From Dryas octopetala (Eukaryota > Streptophyta > Magnoliopsida > Rosales > Rosaceae), in the NCBI GenBank assembly GCA_963921425.1, contig OY992837.1:14667896-14731895 (forward strand): a stretch of 64,000 bases of DNA, written 5' to 3'. Each line of letters begins with the position of its first letter. Position 1 is the stretch's first letter. Below the pieces are notes generated by a model. The model searched no databases and was not told the DNA's origin. It worked only from the letters and a program-made list of their open reading frames with translations. This document shows, piece after piece, positions 1-11,717 of the stretch. A program made the translations under genes and the position numbers.

Positions 1-68
1 TATTTGCTCGCATATTGTTTCTGTTTGTGCTCGGCTAGAGGATGGTCCAAAGAAATCCATACCTGTCA

Positions 69-374
69 TCATTGAATGATGCGAGAAAGGATATCAGCTA
101 GTGTATTATTTGAACCTTTAATATGTTCAAATGCTGGTTTAAATCCTTTACCTGAAATTGTATCAACAAATAAAACCCATCTTCTGACTACTTGCTTGTT
201 AGTCTTAATTTTATTATAATGAGACACTATATTTTGACAATCAGTACGAATTGTAAATACTTTATTATGTAAATATAAAGCAAATACTTCTATTGAATTA
301 ATAATTCCTAAGATTTCCAGATCAGTTGTTGGTAATCTAGCTTGTTGTTCTCCAAATTTACCTGATGCATACAT
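69..374 (-). pseudogene. Caulimovirid-type RNase H fragment (endogenous pararetrovirus remnant)
   Basis: About 100 codons resemble the RNase H part of a caulimovirid polymerase: YASGKF near the start, then TDLEILGIINSIE, RTDCQ, and near the end EHIKG with LADILSR. This combination is closer to plant pararetroviruses than to Ty3/gypsy elements (family knowledge). Upstream, to about 580, weak polymerase-like sequence is spread over different frames with stops, so the copy is broken. The downstream side runs off the window. It would once have degraded RNA in RNA-DNA hybrids during reverse transcription; nothing suggests it is functional now. A divergent LTR element is the alternative. Confidence 0.6.
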
Positions 375-839
375 GCATATTTGCTCTTCTGACTTTGGTG
401 ATTCTTTATGATTTTTCTGATATAAAAAACTTGTCTAACCCAAAGCCTATATGTGTGCCGTGATGGGTCCCAAAGACCTATCCAAATCTGATAACCTGGA
501 GGGTACTGCAAGGGTGGTTTGAAAACCATTTTTTCATAACCCAAATAATAGATCATTTTCCCACCAAAAATAAATATCATTGTACTTTCCCAAAAGAAAC
601 TTTAAATTCGTAAGCCAACATACGAAATTCGAATCAAATTCAATATACAGAGATCAAAATAATACTTTTCTACAAAACCAAAATATTAAATGAACCTTGT
701 ATATAAAATGAGAAACCAAATTCATTTCCCAAAGCCCAACAACTCGCTAAAACTAACATGTAACTATATGGTTTAAAAACTTATTTATGAACACATTTGA
801 AATTCGAAATTCATCGTAATTGATCAAATCCCAAATCAA

Positions 840-2505
840 ATCAAGATATTATGCATAATATAATTAATTTATAAGATGTGCAAAACAATTCGGAAAACAA
901 AAGTCCACTCACAGTTTAACCGATCAATGTCTAATCCTTTCCGGAAATACGTTCCCATTTCACGATCCCTTATTGTTCGTCACTAGAAATAGCCAAAAGA
1001 TGAAGCTTCATCCACGTAACACAAAAGTACCACTAACTTTAATAGTCGAGAATACGAGTGTCGATTGAAATCGAATGAAGAAAAAATCTAAGTGCCCCTA
1101 TGACTTATCCGAAAGTCTAGAGTTTCCAAGTTAACTTAATTTTATACCAAATAAACGCGATTACTAAGTCGCCCAATTATCAATACAACTCCAAGATCAA
1201 CGTAAACGATATGAACAAATCCTCACCAAGTAATTATCTAAACCACCTAGTTAATTCGATTCCAAGTTCGGCAACTGACCAATCACATAATCGAGCTTCC
1301 CAAATATCCTAAATTCACAAATAACCAACAATAGCAAACCATCAACCTAACTCCAATTCAATACACAAAACTCACCCAAAATACAACGGAGCCTGGATTT
1401 TGTCTCTAAGAGTCTCGGGGAGGCTGGTTGGCGCGAAAACTATTCAACCCGCCGCCACAAGTGGCGGTTTCGACGGGGGCAGCGGCGGCACAACCTAGAA
1501 AACACCCCAAAACAACTCCAATTAGTCCTAATTGCACGGTAGGATTTCATCTCCAATTTAAGAAATTCGAAAAATAATAAAAACCCTAAAATCAAAATTT
1601 CAATTTCTCATAATTGGACAAACACATCTTAGGGGAAAGATAGCCCATACCTAGAGGATCAATTTTTGTAACTGGGTCGACAACCAAATTTCGCCGGAAA
1701 CGCCGGAATCGACGGCGGAAGCTGGCGGTTGAGTTGGACTTCCCGAGCTCATTGCTCTGTCATGGAGCATCATCGAAGCAGGAGGACACCACGGTTGAAC
1801 TCGTCGTGGTGAGAAGACCAAGACCCAGTGGGTCCGGCCACCCAAATCTCGCCGGAATAGTCAGATCGACGGCGAGGCTCGAATCGGGTCCAGGCTGGGT
1901 TTCGGGTTTTCGGGGCTTTTCTGGGTTGAACGGAGACTAGGGGTAGAGAGAGGAGAGGGCGGCGATGGCGGGGAGCCAAAGCCCGACACCAGCTGCCGCC
2001 GGACGCGCCCTCACGCGCCGGTGGCAGGGGCGACGAGAAAGGGAGACGCGCAAGAGAGAGAGAGAGAGAGAGAAACGGGGAGAGGAGAGATAATGAGACA
2101 ATCTGACTTTTGGGTATTTAAAACCCACTTTTGTAAATTTATAAAATTACCCCTCGCTTCAAACGCCAATAACTCTCAAAGTGTAACTCCGATTGACGCG
2201 TGCTTCATGTCTACGAACTCGTGGACTCGAGACCTATTCAACGGGCCCAAGGTAAAAATCAAAAACTCATTTATTTTAAAAGTCAACTTTGGGTCAAGCC
2301 CAAATTAAAACAAAAATTAAAATTAAATTAAAACCTTTGTATTTTTCAAATAAATCCCTAAATCTTTAAAATACTTTTCAAAATAAATGTTGAAAAAAAA
2401 AAAAGTGCGGGACTTCACAATTCAACATCCTTTAAAAAAAACTCTTAAAACCTTAGTTAAATAAAAATTTAAATTTCTAGTGAAAATCTGGGTCGGGTCG
2501 TTACA
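840..2505 (-). mobile_element. LTR, probably Ty3/gypsy-like, reading leftward
   Basis: Read on the minus strand, the block opens at 2505 with TGTAACGACCCGACCC, a common start of plant LTRs. About 400 bases in comes a TATA-like TTTAAATACCC, then a CT-rich tract (the GA run at 2050-2074) and a GC-rich leader. The other end is not sharply visible and is placed by the change in texture. Small reading frames at 1650-2130 lie in this leader and look non-coding. I see no gag or pol, so it is a solo or truncated LTR. Confidence 0.5.
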
Positions 2506-4656
2506 TAAAAAGAGAAAAAGGTAAATAAAGGTGCAAGAATTGAAAAATTAAATCTAGAAAGGAAAATAACAACTTTTTGGTTTTAGAAACTAAACAATGG
2601 TATAAGAACCAAGGTTAGGGTTCCACACCACTTATGAACATATTAAATGAGATTTTTAATAATTTCCCCTTAAAAGGAGGGCACCCAAGAGTCACTTGAT
2701 GCCCTCTTACAAAGATAAATATGAATTAAGCACAAGAATTAAAGATTTATATGGTAGATCTTGATTTTGCTTAGAAAGTACAAATTTTAAGCAACTCAAG
2801 TGAATCAAAACTAAGGAACATCTAGAGTTCAAAAAGTTTGTGTTAAAACAATTAACCATAAAGCTAAAATGTGGAAAGAGGATCTAACAACCTATAATAT
2901 ATGACATTATGGGTGAAAGAGGATCTCTATCTTATTTTAATATCAAATCTAGAGCTTGTTGGATCTTAAACAAGGGAAAATTTAACATAAAGACCTCATT
3001 TAATAATGTTCATGGTGGTGCTTCCCCCTTACCTTGGTAAGGGGTTTAGTGATCACCCATGAACTTATATCTTAAATAAAAATAAAAAAAGAAGTAAATG
3101 AGCATGAAATTTAAAGAACAATACAATAAATAATACTACTAACAATAAATTAAGGAACTACATAAAATAAAAGGCATAAAGTAAATAGAGGATTAGAGAA
3201 GAGAGACATAATATTAAAGTTAACCATAACATAAAGAACTACATAAAATAAATGGTATAAAGTAAATAGAGGATTAGAAAAGAGAGAAGAGAGAAGAGAG
3301 ACATAATATTAAACTTTCATTAATTAAAATTGTAAGAGAGTTACATTCCTATTCTCTCTCAAACATCATAGCTAAAAATGGCTTGAGAGAGAAATCTTAA
3401 GAGAATAATACTAGAAAAGGTAGTAAATTAAATTCTAGGGTGAAAAAGATATGGTAAGGGGACTGAATGCTTTCTTATATATGCAAAGCTCAGGACTAGG
3501 AAAATATCAGCCCAAAGAGCTGGAGCAAGGCTGGAAATATCTGAAATTTCTGCCACATGTTGCGCAGCTACTGGCTGGGAGGTGAGAGAGTGTGCTACAG
3601 CTGTCACGCAATGACAGCAAGAGAGAGATAGAGACGCTGAGAGGCGGAAAGAAGGAAAGAATCGTGGGCTGGGACGCGTGTCAGCATGGGAATGGTCGAA
3701 TGCTTGATTAATCAAGCATTTTGCGTGACTGCATTGATACAGAAGTTGAGGTGAGCGGCTGGCTTGGCTTGTGAGTTATGGCTGCACAGGAAACCGTGAG
3801 GGAGAGAGGAAGAGAAAGGAAGCTCGGCTGTAGAATCGGCTTGGCTCACATGAAGCAGTGCTGATTTGCGGAAGAGAAAATGGAGGAAGGCTGCCACGTG
3901 TCGCCGTCCAGTTGGCTGGAGCCAATATTAATCAAATTGAAGAGAGAGGCGGAAGGCTGCTGCAGCGTGGTGACTGTTCGGCTTCCTGAAGAAATGGGCC
4001 GGAACTTGGGCTTTAATCTTCACTCATTTTCTTCCAATATGGGCCGGCTTGGTGCGTGATTGGGCTGCTGCAATTCTTTTAGGCTTCTCTCTTTATTTTA
4101 ATTAAACCTACAAAATTCAAATAAACTAATTAATAAAAATTCTAATTTTAAATCTAACCTAAATAAAAATAAATGCAACCTAATAAAATCTAAGAAATAT
4201 GACAAAAACTAATAAAACCCACAAATTAATTAAATAATAAAAATAAGAATTAAAACACTAAAACTTGCTAAAAGGCATAGACAAAAATGTAAGATTTAAG
4301 GATAAAAATTATATATAAAATGAGCTCAACATTCATCCATGCTGGGATCCTCTTCACTTGAGTAATATGATGTTTGTGGTACGTGTTAGGATTTTCACAC
4401 TAGGGGACTTATCTCTCCAGCTGCTCTTTCCTCTTTTAGAGTCTTAAGACTAACCTATTTCTTTTAGTATTTTATGGTCAGATAATCTAAATTAAAAATT
4501 AAAACTATATTCAAAGTGGGCGATTTATTATCTTCTAAAAAAAAAAAGTGGGCGATTTATTAAAGAAGTTATAAAACTAACCAATTTCGCAAAGAGAAAT
4601 ATGGTTATACCCTTTTCTTCTTTTGAAAGAAATATACGGTATACTCTTTTTTTATT
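2506..4656. other. Intergenic, no gene recognised
   Basis: AT-rich to about 3430, then a GC-richer block at 3440-4080, then AT-rich again. The GC-richer block has a 95-codon open frame on the minus strand with no recognisable domain. The texture (long A-rich runs and purine tracts) suggests decayed retroelement LTR sequence. I see no coding signal. Confidence 0.4.
3152..3315. repeat. 81-bp tandem duplication
   Basis: The segment starting GAACTACATAAAATAAA at 3155 recurs at 3236, and both are followed by a similar ATAAAGTAAATAGAGGATTAGA stretch. The second copy has an expanded AGAGAGAAGAG tract. This is a local duplication in non-coding DNA. Confidence 0.75.
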
Positions 4657-5022
4657 AGGTGAAATATAAAAATGGTTCGAAAACTTTATATTGATTCTCA
4701 ATTTAGTCAACTAATTATAAAAAGTGTTAATTTGATTAACGAATTTTTTAAGTTGTACCAAAGCAGTACAAAAGTTAACTTCTATTCGAAAATTAACGAA
4801 ATTTATCACATGAAAATGTGATGACCATACTGAAATGCCCTTGAAAATATGGTCACTTGTTGTGCACATGACCAGTTTCCGTTAAAATTTTCGATGAAAG
4901 TTAATGTTTGTACTACTTTGGTACAACTTGAAAAATTCGTGGACCAAATTGACATTTTTTATAATTAATGAATTAAATTAAAATTTATTGTAAAGTTCAT
5001 AGATCATTTTTATATTTAACCC
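4657..5022. mobile_element. Foldback MITE, Mutator-like
   Basis: The two halves are inverted copies: AAGTTGTACCAAAG at 4751 matches the reverse complement of CTTTGGTACAACTTG at 4917, and the similarity reaches the ends (AGGTGAAATATAAAAATG against GGGTTAAATATAAAAATG). Arms are about 150 bp. Flanks TTTTTTATT and TTTCTTATT agree at 8 of 9 bases, which fits a 9-bp Mutator-type target duplication. It encodes nothing. Confidence 0.7.
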
Positions 5023-5722
5023 TTTCTTATTTTTAAAACTAACCGTTATTCCTTTTAACCCCTTTCCAAAGTCATATCTATGATTTCTCAAATCTTAAAG
5101 CTAATTTAGGGAGAGATTCTTTAGTAAGGCACTTGTGTAGAATGGAGAAAAATAGCAATCCTAGATTAGTCCTTGTCAGCAGTTATGACTAACATAGAAT
5201 TAATTTTGTTTTTATCTAAACGGAGGAAATTCGAATTAAATGTAGAATGTATCCATATATAGTTAAAAGTGTTTTTTAAGCCTTTTATATAAATAATTAA
5301 ACGTACTTACATATACAGTGATGCTACAAATACATGTGGCAGTAGTATTTCATAAATCCATATGAAGGCCGACCTAGACTCATAAGTAAAGCACTCATAG
5401 TCTCATATATACACTTGTACTTCACAATCAAATGATTTTCATTCACAAATTAAAACAATCAAGATTCCCAAGTATCTCGGGGATTCCGCAATCCTTATAA
5501 TATATCGTTACAACGCATATCGATCCTTGGAACTTTCTCCCAATGAAACACGCCTGTACATGTATATTTCCTTCCTTTTTTATTGGAAAAAATTAATTAG
5601 GTGGTGGACTTTTTCACCTACTTAAACACCCAACCAAACACCCCATTTTCATCCATAGATCTCTCTCTGCCTTTCCACTCCCACTCCGTGAGTACCCGCG
5701 CGTCAAATTAAGCAAGCAAGCC
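5023..5722 (+). other. 5' flank of the glutamine synthetase gene
   Basis: AT-rich DNA followed, in the last 100 bases, by a CT-rich leader (TCTCTCTCTGCC near 5661) ahead of the start codon. I found no convincing TATA box at the expected spacing. No other gene is visible. Confidence 0.4.
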
Positions 5723-8700
5723 ATGTCTCTCCTCACCGATCTCATCAACCTCAATCTCTCAGAATCTACTGAGAGGATCATCGCCGAGTACATATGGTAA
5801 CCTCTCCATCTTTCTCACTCCTCATATTTTGTATTCCCTTAATTAACGCGTATAAGCTGTTCTCTTACACTGTTTTTTCTCTTTTCCCTTATAGGATTGG
5901 TGGATCTGGCTTGGACTTGAGAAGCAAAGCGAGGGTAGGCAGGCCTTTCCTTTTTCTTTTGAATTTAGTGCATCGATCCGCATTTCATTTACTGATTAAA
6001 ACTAAATTAATCAATTAATTGAATATATGGTTGTTACTTTCATGGTTGAATAAACAGACTCTACCTGGACCAGTTTCAGACCCAGCAAAACTCCCCAAGT
6101 GGAACTACGACGGTTCAAGCACAGACCAAGCCCCTGGAGACGACAGTGAAGTCATCTTGTAGTACGTATCAGTGATCACCTCAACTCCCTTGTTAATTAT
6201 ATATTATGATCTTCATAAATGGCCATGATCAAAAGCATCTTTTTATGCAATTTTTAACTGATTTTGACATTACTGGTTCAGTCCCCAGGCCATTTTTAAG
6301 GACCCATTCAGAAGAGGAAACAATATCCTGGTAAACATCTACGTGATTTGATTCGATTTTTTTTCGTTTTATTTATCTTTTATATCGTAAAAAGTCAAGG
6401 GCTAATATTGTCTTTTCGCTCTGAAATAGGTGATATGCGATGCGTACACACCGGCGGGGGAGCCGATCCCCACCAACAAGAGGTTCGATGCTGCCAAGAT
6501 ATTCAGTCACTCCGACGTCGTCGCCGAGGAGCCTTGGTACTATATTATTCTATATACTAATACTAATTATTTGTTATATACTAATTGAACTCTTAATTTT
6601 TTATCAAAAATAAAAAATTATCATAATTCTAATTTATTTATTCTCTCGAGATAACTCATAGAGCTTAAAATGTTATTGTACTTGTTCTTGGTATCTATTA
6701 TGCATTCACCCACTGGATGGATTGACAAATATGCCACTCCCAGGGGTTAGGTTGATTCTGGGGTGTGAGTCATTTTAGGGGTACAAGATGGAAATAAAAG
6801 AATTTGCCACCATCATATATGATATACCTAATACCAATAAGTTATGCTGGGTTTTGGTGGATTACATTTTGAAGCTTAAACTACCAAGCCTTTGATGGGT
6901 TAGGTGGTGGAACATGGCTGGTGATTGACTGTGTGTTTGTATATAATTAGATTGGCCGATAATTTAGATAAGGTCAAATCAAATACCTGGAATTGATAAA
7001 ATACAATGAGCGATAAGAATCTTGAATAATTATCATTAATAATAATTCAAGTGATGGGGTCCATCATTTTGTCCTCTTTCTGCCACCACTTATATCATTA
7101 TTGACGTTTACAAAGCTTTGTCTTTATTAAATTGTATTATTTTAGTTGTCTCATGCCCATGGGCCATGCTAATAATCTTCTTAGAAACTGTAGACTACTA
7201 GAAGGTGGACCAGCTTAATTATTAGGATTAATTTTAGTTTGGTCAATGGTCACTTGGATTGGACCGACCAATCCAATTTGTAGTTGTTGGCACGAGGTGG
7301 ACCAAAAAGTGCTGAGGCACCCATGAGGGCCATGACCAATGTAATAATGTTAAAAAATAAGGTCATCTACCATGTGGACCAAGAAGGTCATCTACTACAT
7401 GTAACATTATTTAGCAGAAACAAATACAAAAAAGAATTACAAGTATTCTAAAGCATAAAAAATAGTTCATCTATTGTTTGCCACTTTGCCTTCATCTATT
7501 GTCTGTCAGATTGTCGTTTACTGTGCCTGATTTTCTGAGAACTCTTGTTTAGGTATGGCATTGAGCAGGAGTACACTCTACTTCAGAAGGATACTAAGTG
7601 GCCACTTGGATGGCCACTTGGTGGCTTTCCTGGTCCACAGGTACTTTCCATGATTGTAATCATAACAATTTTTTTTTTTTTCAGCTTCTTATACTTTTCA
7701 TTACCATATTATACTTGAAAGCTTCCCAAACATATTAGGCTGGCGTGTACTTATATACCTTATGGTTGTGAGATGATGATGACAATCTATCTATCCATGT
7801 AGGGACCCTACTATTGTGGCGCAGGGGCAGACAAGGCCTTTGGTCGTGATATAGTGGATGCACATTACAAGGCCTGCCTCTATGCTGGAATCAACGTCAG
7901 TGGTATCAACGGTGAAGTTATGCCAGGCCAAGTATATATACTCATCACTTTTACCTTTCATTATTGCTAAGAAAAAGGAGAGAAATATATGATACTTTGA
8001 TTTGATTATGGTGAATTTATACATCAACGTGTTGTAATTGGTCCTGTTTTGCTGTTGTGGAATAGTGGGAATTTCAAGTTGGCCCTACAGTTGGTATTGC
8101 TGCTGGGGATCAATTATGGGCTGCTCGATACATTCTTGAGGTAAAAGCTCATATATATAATTAGATATAGCTAGTGGATGTATAGTTTGTTTGGTTCTCT
8201 CTCTCTCTCTCTCCACATATGTATATATTATATTTGGAGGGATTGTGTTGTTAATATGTTGATATTCTTGATGAACAGAGAATCACAGAAATTGCAGGGG
8301 TGGTTCTTTCTTTGGACCCAAAACCAATCCCGGTTTGTTTAACCACAAGCACCTTTATTTTCCTATTTTCATTCTACTGTTACTTTATTTCTTATGTACT
8401 TATCACTTTTTTATTTATGTATTACTAGGGTGACTGGAATGGTGCGGGTGCTCACACTAACTACAGGTAGTTCCTTAAATCTCTAAGTCAAATTTGCATG
8501 TAATTTGTGCAAAACTTAAACTAAAGAGAAATCAAAAGTGTGATGACATGACATGATTGTGATTGACTTTTGTTATTCCTTTCAGTACCAAGTCAATGAG
8601 AAATGATGGTGGGATTGAGGTAATTAAGAAGGCTATTGAAAAGCTTGGTTTGCGCCACAAGGAGCACATTGCTGCCTATGGAAAAGGCAATGAGAGGAGA

Positions 8701-8745
8701 TTGACCGGTCGCCATGAGACTGCTGACATCCACACTTTCTCTTGG
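5723..8745 (+). CDS. GLN1: Cytosolic glutamine synthetase (GS1), 11 exons, terminal exon not found
   Basis: Encodes glutamine synthetase, which makes glutamine from glutamate, ammonium and ATP; the absence of a transit peptide points to the cytosolic form. Exons: 5723-5796, 5895-5934, 6058-6161, 6282-6330, 6430-6536, 7553-7640, 7803-7931, 8066-8140, 8279-8332, 8429-8466, 8586-8745, all with GT-AG introns and consistent phase. The 306 codons read [20 protein letters not shown] at the start and include [34 protein letters not shown] and the ATP-site [15 protein letters not shown]. Plant GS1 has about 356 residues, so the last ~50, including the conserved ANRGASIR segment, are missing. No matching exon appears before the next gene at 11718. 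Reading through the last donor adds about 16 hydrophobic residues and stops at 8794-8796. The gene is either truncated and inactive or has its last exon displaced. Confidence 0.93.
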
Positions 8746-8796
8746 GTAACAAGCTTAATTATACTTTGTTTAATTTATCATTATGTTAAACACTAG

Positions 8797-9396
8797 TGTC
8801 GCCTACGGATCTCACCACTTAGGACCGTATGGGTCCCCAAGTGCCATCTTGGGCCAACACCGGTACCGGGCCATCTCCAGAGCACCTCCCTCCTAGAGCG
8901 TCCCCTGGGTGTAGGCCTCCGAGACTCCCCTACAGCGAAGCTCTAAGCTTTGATCATTTTAACATGGGTCTTCCATTAGTGCCAAGGCTAGGCTATCCTT
9001 AGCCTTGCACGCTTATTGCACCAAGGCCCCCTTAGGCTTTGCGCCTTTATGATATCGAGCGCTCGTATCCATGAGTGCTAACCCATGATCCATCACAGGC
9101 TACTAACCTGTGTCTAAGTCGAGAATAGTCTAGCCTCACTTTTCTTGGTCACCAAGCCTTATTGGCCTTGGCCCATGGGTCGCCAAGCCCACAATTAGGC
9201 CTTGGTGCCTTGGTCCCTTGGGTCTCGAGCCCATGTTTGGGCCTCGTCTCATCCACTAGACCTTTTGAGCCTATGGACACGTTTCTAATCTCTTAGGCCT
9301 TTATCTTAGCCCATGTATAGGCAAACAACGATCCCAAGACTCGTCGTGTTCATTTCTACGACATGTAGTTCTGCTTGATCAATACGGGTATCAACA
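8797..9396 (-). mobile_element. Solo LTR-like block in the GS1 3' region
   Basis: On the minus strand the block begins TGTTGATACCCGTATTGATC and ends GTAGGCGACA, a TG...CA pair about 600 bp apart, and its base composition is distinctly GC-richer than the intron sequence before it. The start is typical of Ty1/copia-type LTRs. No matching 5-bp duplication is visible (ACTAG on one side, CCCTC on the other), so the boundaries may be rearranged. It starts at the base after the readthrough stop of the truncated GS1 frame. Confidence 0.5.
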
Positions 9397-9950
9397 CCCT
9401 CCATTCACTCATTTCTTTTGGGAAAGTCTAGGGTTTCATTTCTAATGGGTACAATTGCGTTGAGTCAACTACAAAAATTTCATTTAAAGAAATAGTTTGG
9501 TGGTATTTGGATGTGTAAACAATAGGGATATACTAATTTTGGTTAGTGTTATTGTTAGGGTTAGTTTTATCATTTTTAAACTGTTTTTGGGTGATGTCAA
9601 CATTTTGCTAACAGATGGGGGTTGTGTGCAAAGAAATGAAGAGATAGTCTAGGTGTGCAATTTTAAAATGCAGGGGGTTAAGTGAAAATACACCTAACCT
9701 CATGGGGCTTTTGTGTAATCATACCCAAAAAAACTTGCATTAGCTACAACCCATGCAACCTAATAGTTGCATTCATTACTCTGAAAAAGGAAGGATTGAG
9801 CTCTTCGAGAACATGGTATTTACCATGGCTTCACTGTGAGAAGATGCCCCATAGGGCATGCCCTATTCAAGAATCTTTTCATTCAAAGATATGCTTGCCC
9901 ATTGCCCAATACATAATACAAAGGGCCTTTCATACTCTTCTTTTTTCTAG
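9397..9950. other. Intergenic, no gene recognised
   Basis: Searched for the missing GS1 terminal exon and other coding signal; none seen. A 92-codon open frame at 9682-9960 shows no domain or codon pattern. Confidence 0.4.
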
Positions 9951-10196
9951 GGCAATTTAATTCAATAATCCCTTTTAATATGCAATAAGTTTTTTTTGAC
10001 CCTTTTGCATTTGTTCGGACCAAAATACTCCTTATATACCATATGTAGACCGCGCATTCGACACCTATACCAGAGATTTGACCATCTGCTTCTCCTCCAC
10101 CTTCTTTGTCTTCGAAACTCTGATGGCCACATATATATTGTCGTAGCGAAGAGATTTATTCCCAACAAATATTTCTGCAAATTGGGAAAGGAATAT

Positions 10197-10233
<37 letters not shown>

Positions 10234-10290
10234 AAGAGAAAGGTGGAGGGCTGCTGGTCTTATATGCTGGCAAGGTGACGGGATGAATGG
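9951..10290. repeat. Dispersed repeat copy 1 with (GA)n tract
   Basis: The stretch from about 9951 to 10115 (TTTGTTCGGACCAAAATACT, then ATGTAGACCGCGCATTCGAC) is closely matched at 22168-22340, and its first 40 bases again at 44226-44262. A (GA)n run follows at 10199-10228. The block ends near 10290. It is probably a fragment of an unnamed transposable element. Confidence 0.7.
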
Positions 10291-10489
10291 GGTGGTGACA
10301 AGGGGCTAGAATATGATGATGGGACGATGGGCTTTTTTTTAATAATTTTTTTTTATTTTTAATTAGAAGAAAATGGTACTATATGGTTGGGTATAGAAAA
10401 GATGTTGAGTGAAGGTTTTCTTTTTTGTTAATAACTAATATGTCTTTGTTGGTCAATTTATATTATGATAAATTAGGTAATTATATTTT

Positions 10490-11017
10490 GAGGAAATTAT
10501 AGATTTGGTCAATTTATTTTTTTACCTACTTCAATTTTGGTTCACGATCTTTTTTAAGTTATGTTTTGGTCCACTAATTGTTTCATTTGTTCAATAAATG
10601 TCCAGATTTATGACTTTAAATCCTTTGGGTTGTGTTTTCTTCAATTATAATTGAAGTATAAGTTATATTTCATCATTTTAGTCATAAAAACAAATTTAGA
10701 GTATTATAATTTAAGAGAATTGAGATTGGGTGAAGTTTGAAAAATTGGCAGTTTTAAGTACTCTACTTTGAGGTCAATTATCTTGAGTTTTAGAACTTCA
10801 ATTTGAATGATCTTTATATGGTTGTAAAGAAGAAATGCATAGTTTTCAAACAAATATATGTTTGCTGAATTTAGGTGAAATTTGATAGAGTAAAAGGCAG
10901 ACCAAATTTGAGAAAATAAATCTGGACCTTTATTGAACAAGTTGAACAATTAGTTGACCAAAACAGAAGTTAAAAAAGATTATGGACCAAAAATTAGACT
11001 AAATCTGTAATTTCCTT
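10490..11017. mobile_element. Mutator-like MITE, copy 1
   Basis: Terminal inverted repeats: it starts GAGGAAATTATAGATTTGGT and ends with the near-inverse CTAAATCTGTAATTTCCTT. It is flanked by perfect 9-bp duplications TTATATTTT at 10481-10489 and 11018-11026. The interior is collinear with a second copy at 45145-45727. It encodes no protein; the 9-bp duplication and TIR length fit non-autonomous MULEs. Confidence 0.85.
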
Positions 11018-11026
11018 TTATATTTT

Positions 11027-11717
11027 TATTGAATTGCTGGGGCTATTAAAGAATTACTTCGGGCTAAATAGCAACACCCCTAACTATGAGTCTATATTCT
11101 TTGCTTGTAAAGTTGTAATGATGTAATCTGGCCGATGGTCAAACATGGTAGTAGGCTGAGAAAAATGCGATCCAAATAGAGTAGTAAAGAAATCAAAGGG
11201 CAGTTGGGGAATTGAGGTCACATTCACAAGAATCACACTCGTGTAAGAGGAAGCTGCAAGGAGACCGGTTGTTGAGACTTTAATTACTATATTTAATTAC
11301 ATATATAAAAATAAATGATAGCTAGAGGCCTAGAGCTTACAGCTAACAAAGAATCCATGACCCACCAAAGGTTTGGTTCCGCAGGAGACGGCACCGTTAA
11401 CAAGAAGCTGCTCAGCCTCATCACCCAAGTCAACTCACGTTTCTCTTTTTTTAAATTTTTTTTCTTCTGAATATAAATTCATGTTTTACAAATTAAATGA
11501 ACGATAAAAGTTAATCATTGTAGATCTTAAAATATAATATTTAATAAAATAAATAAATCTAACAAGATTAGTAGATTAACTAGATTAGGAGAAAATGCAA
11601 TTCTTAATAATAAAAAGCTTAATAAGATTAGAGGATCCAAATCCCACATATTATTGTCCCCTCTAGAAACCCAATCCTTCATCAATTGCTAGAGACAGCG
11701 CACTGAAAACAAACTAG
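11027..11717 (+). other. 5' flank of the AAA-ATPase gene
   Basis: AT-rich, including A-rich runs at 11510-11620. I see no clear TATA box in the last 120 bases. A short GC-richer patch at 11340-11430 has no identifiable product. Confidence 0.35.

Noticed and set aside
1651..2308. Several GC-rich frames on both strands
   Set aside because: They lie in an LTR leader, overlap one another and show no domains.
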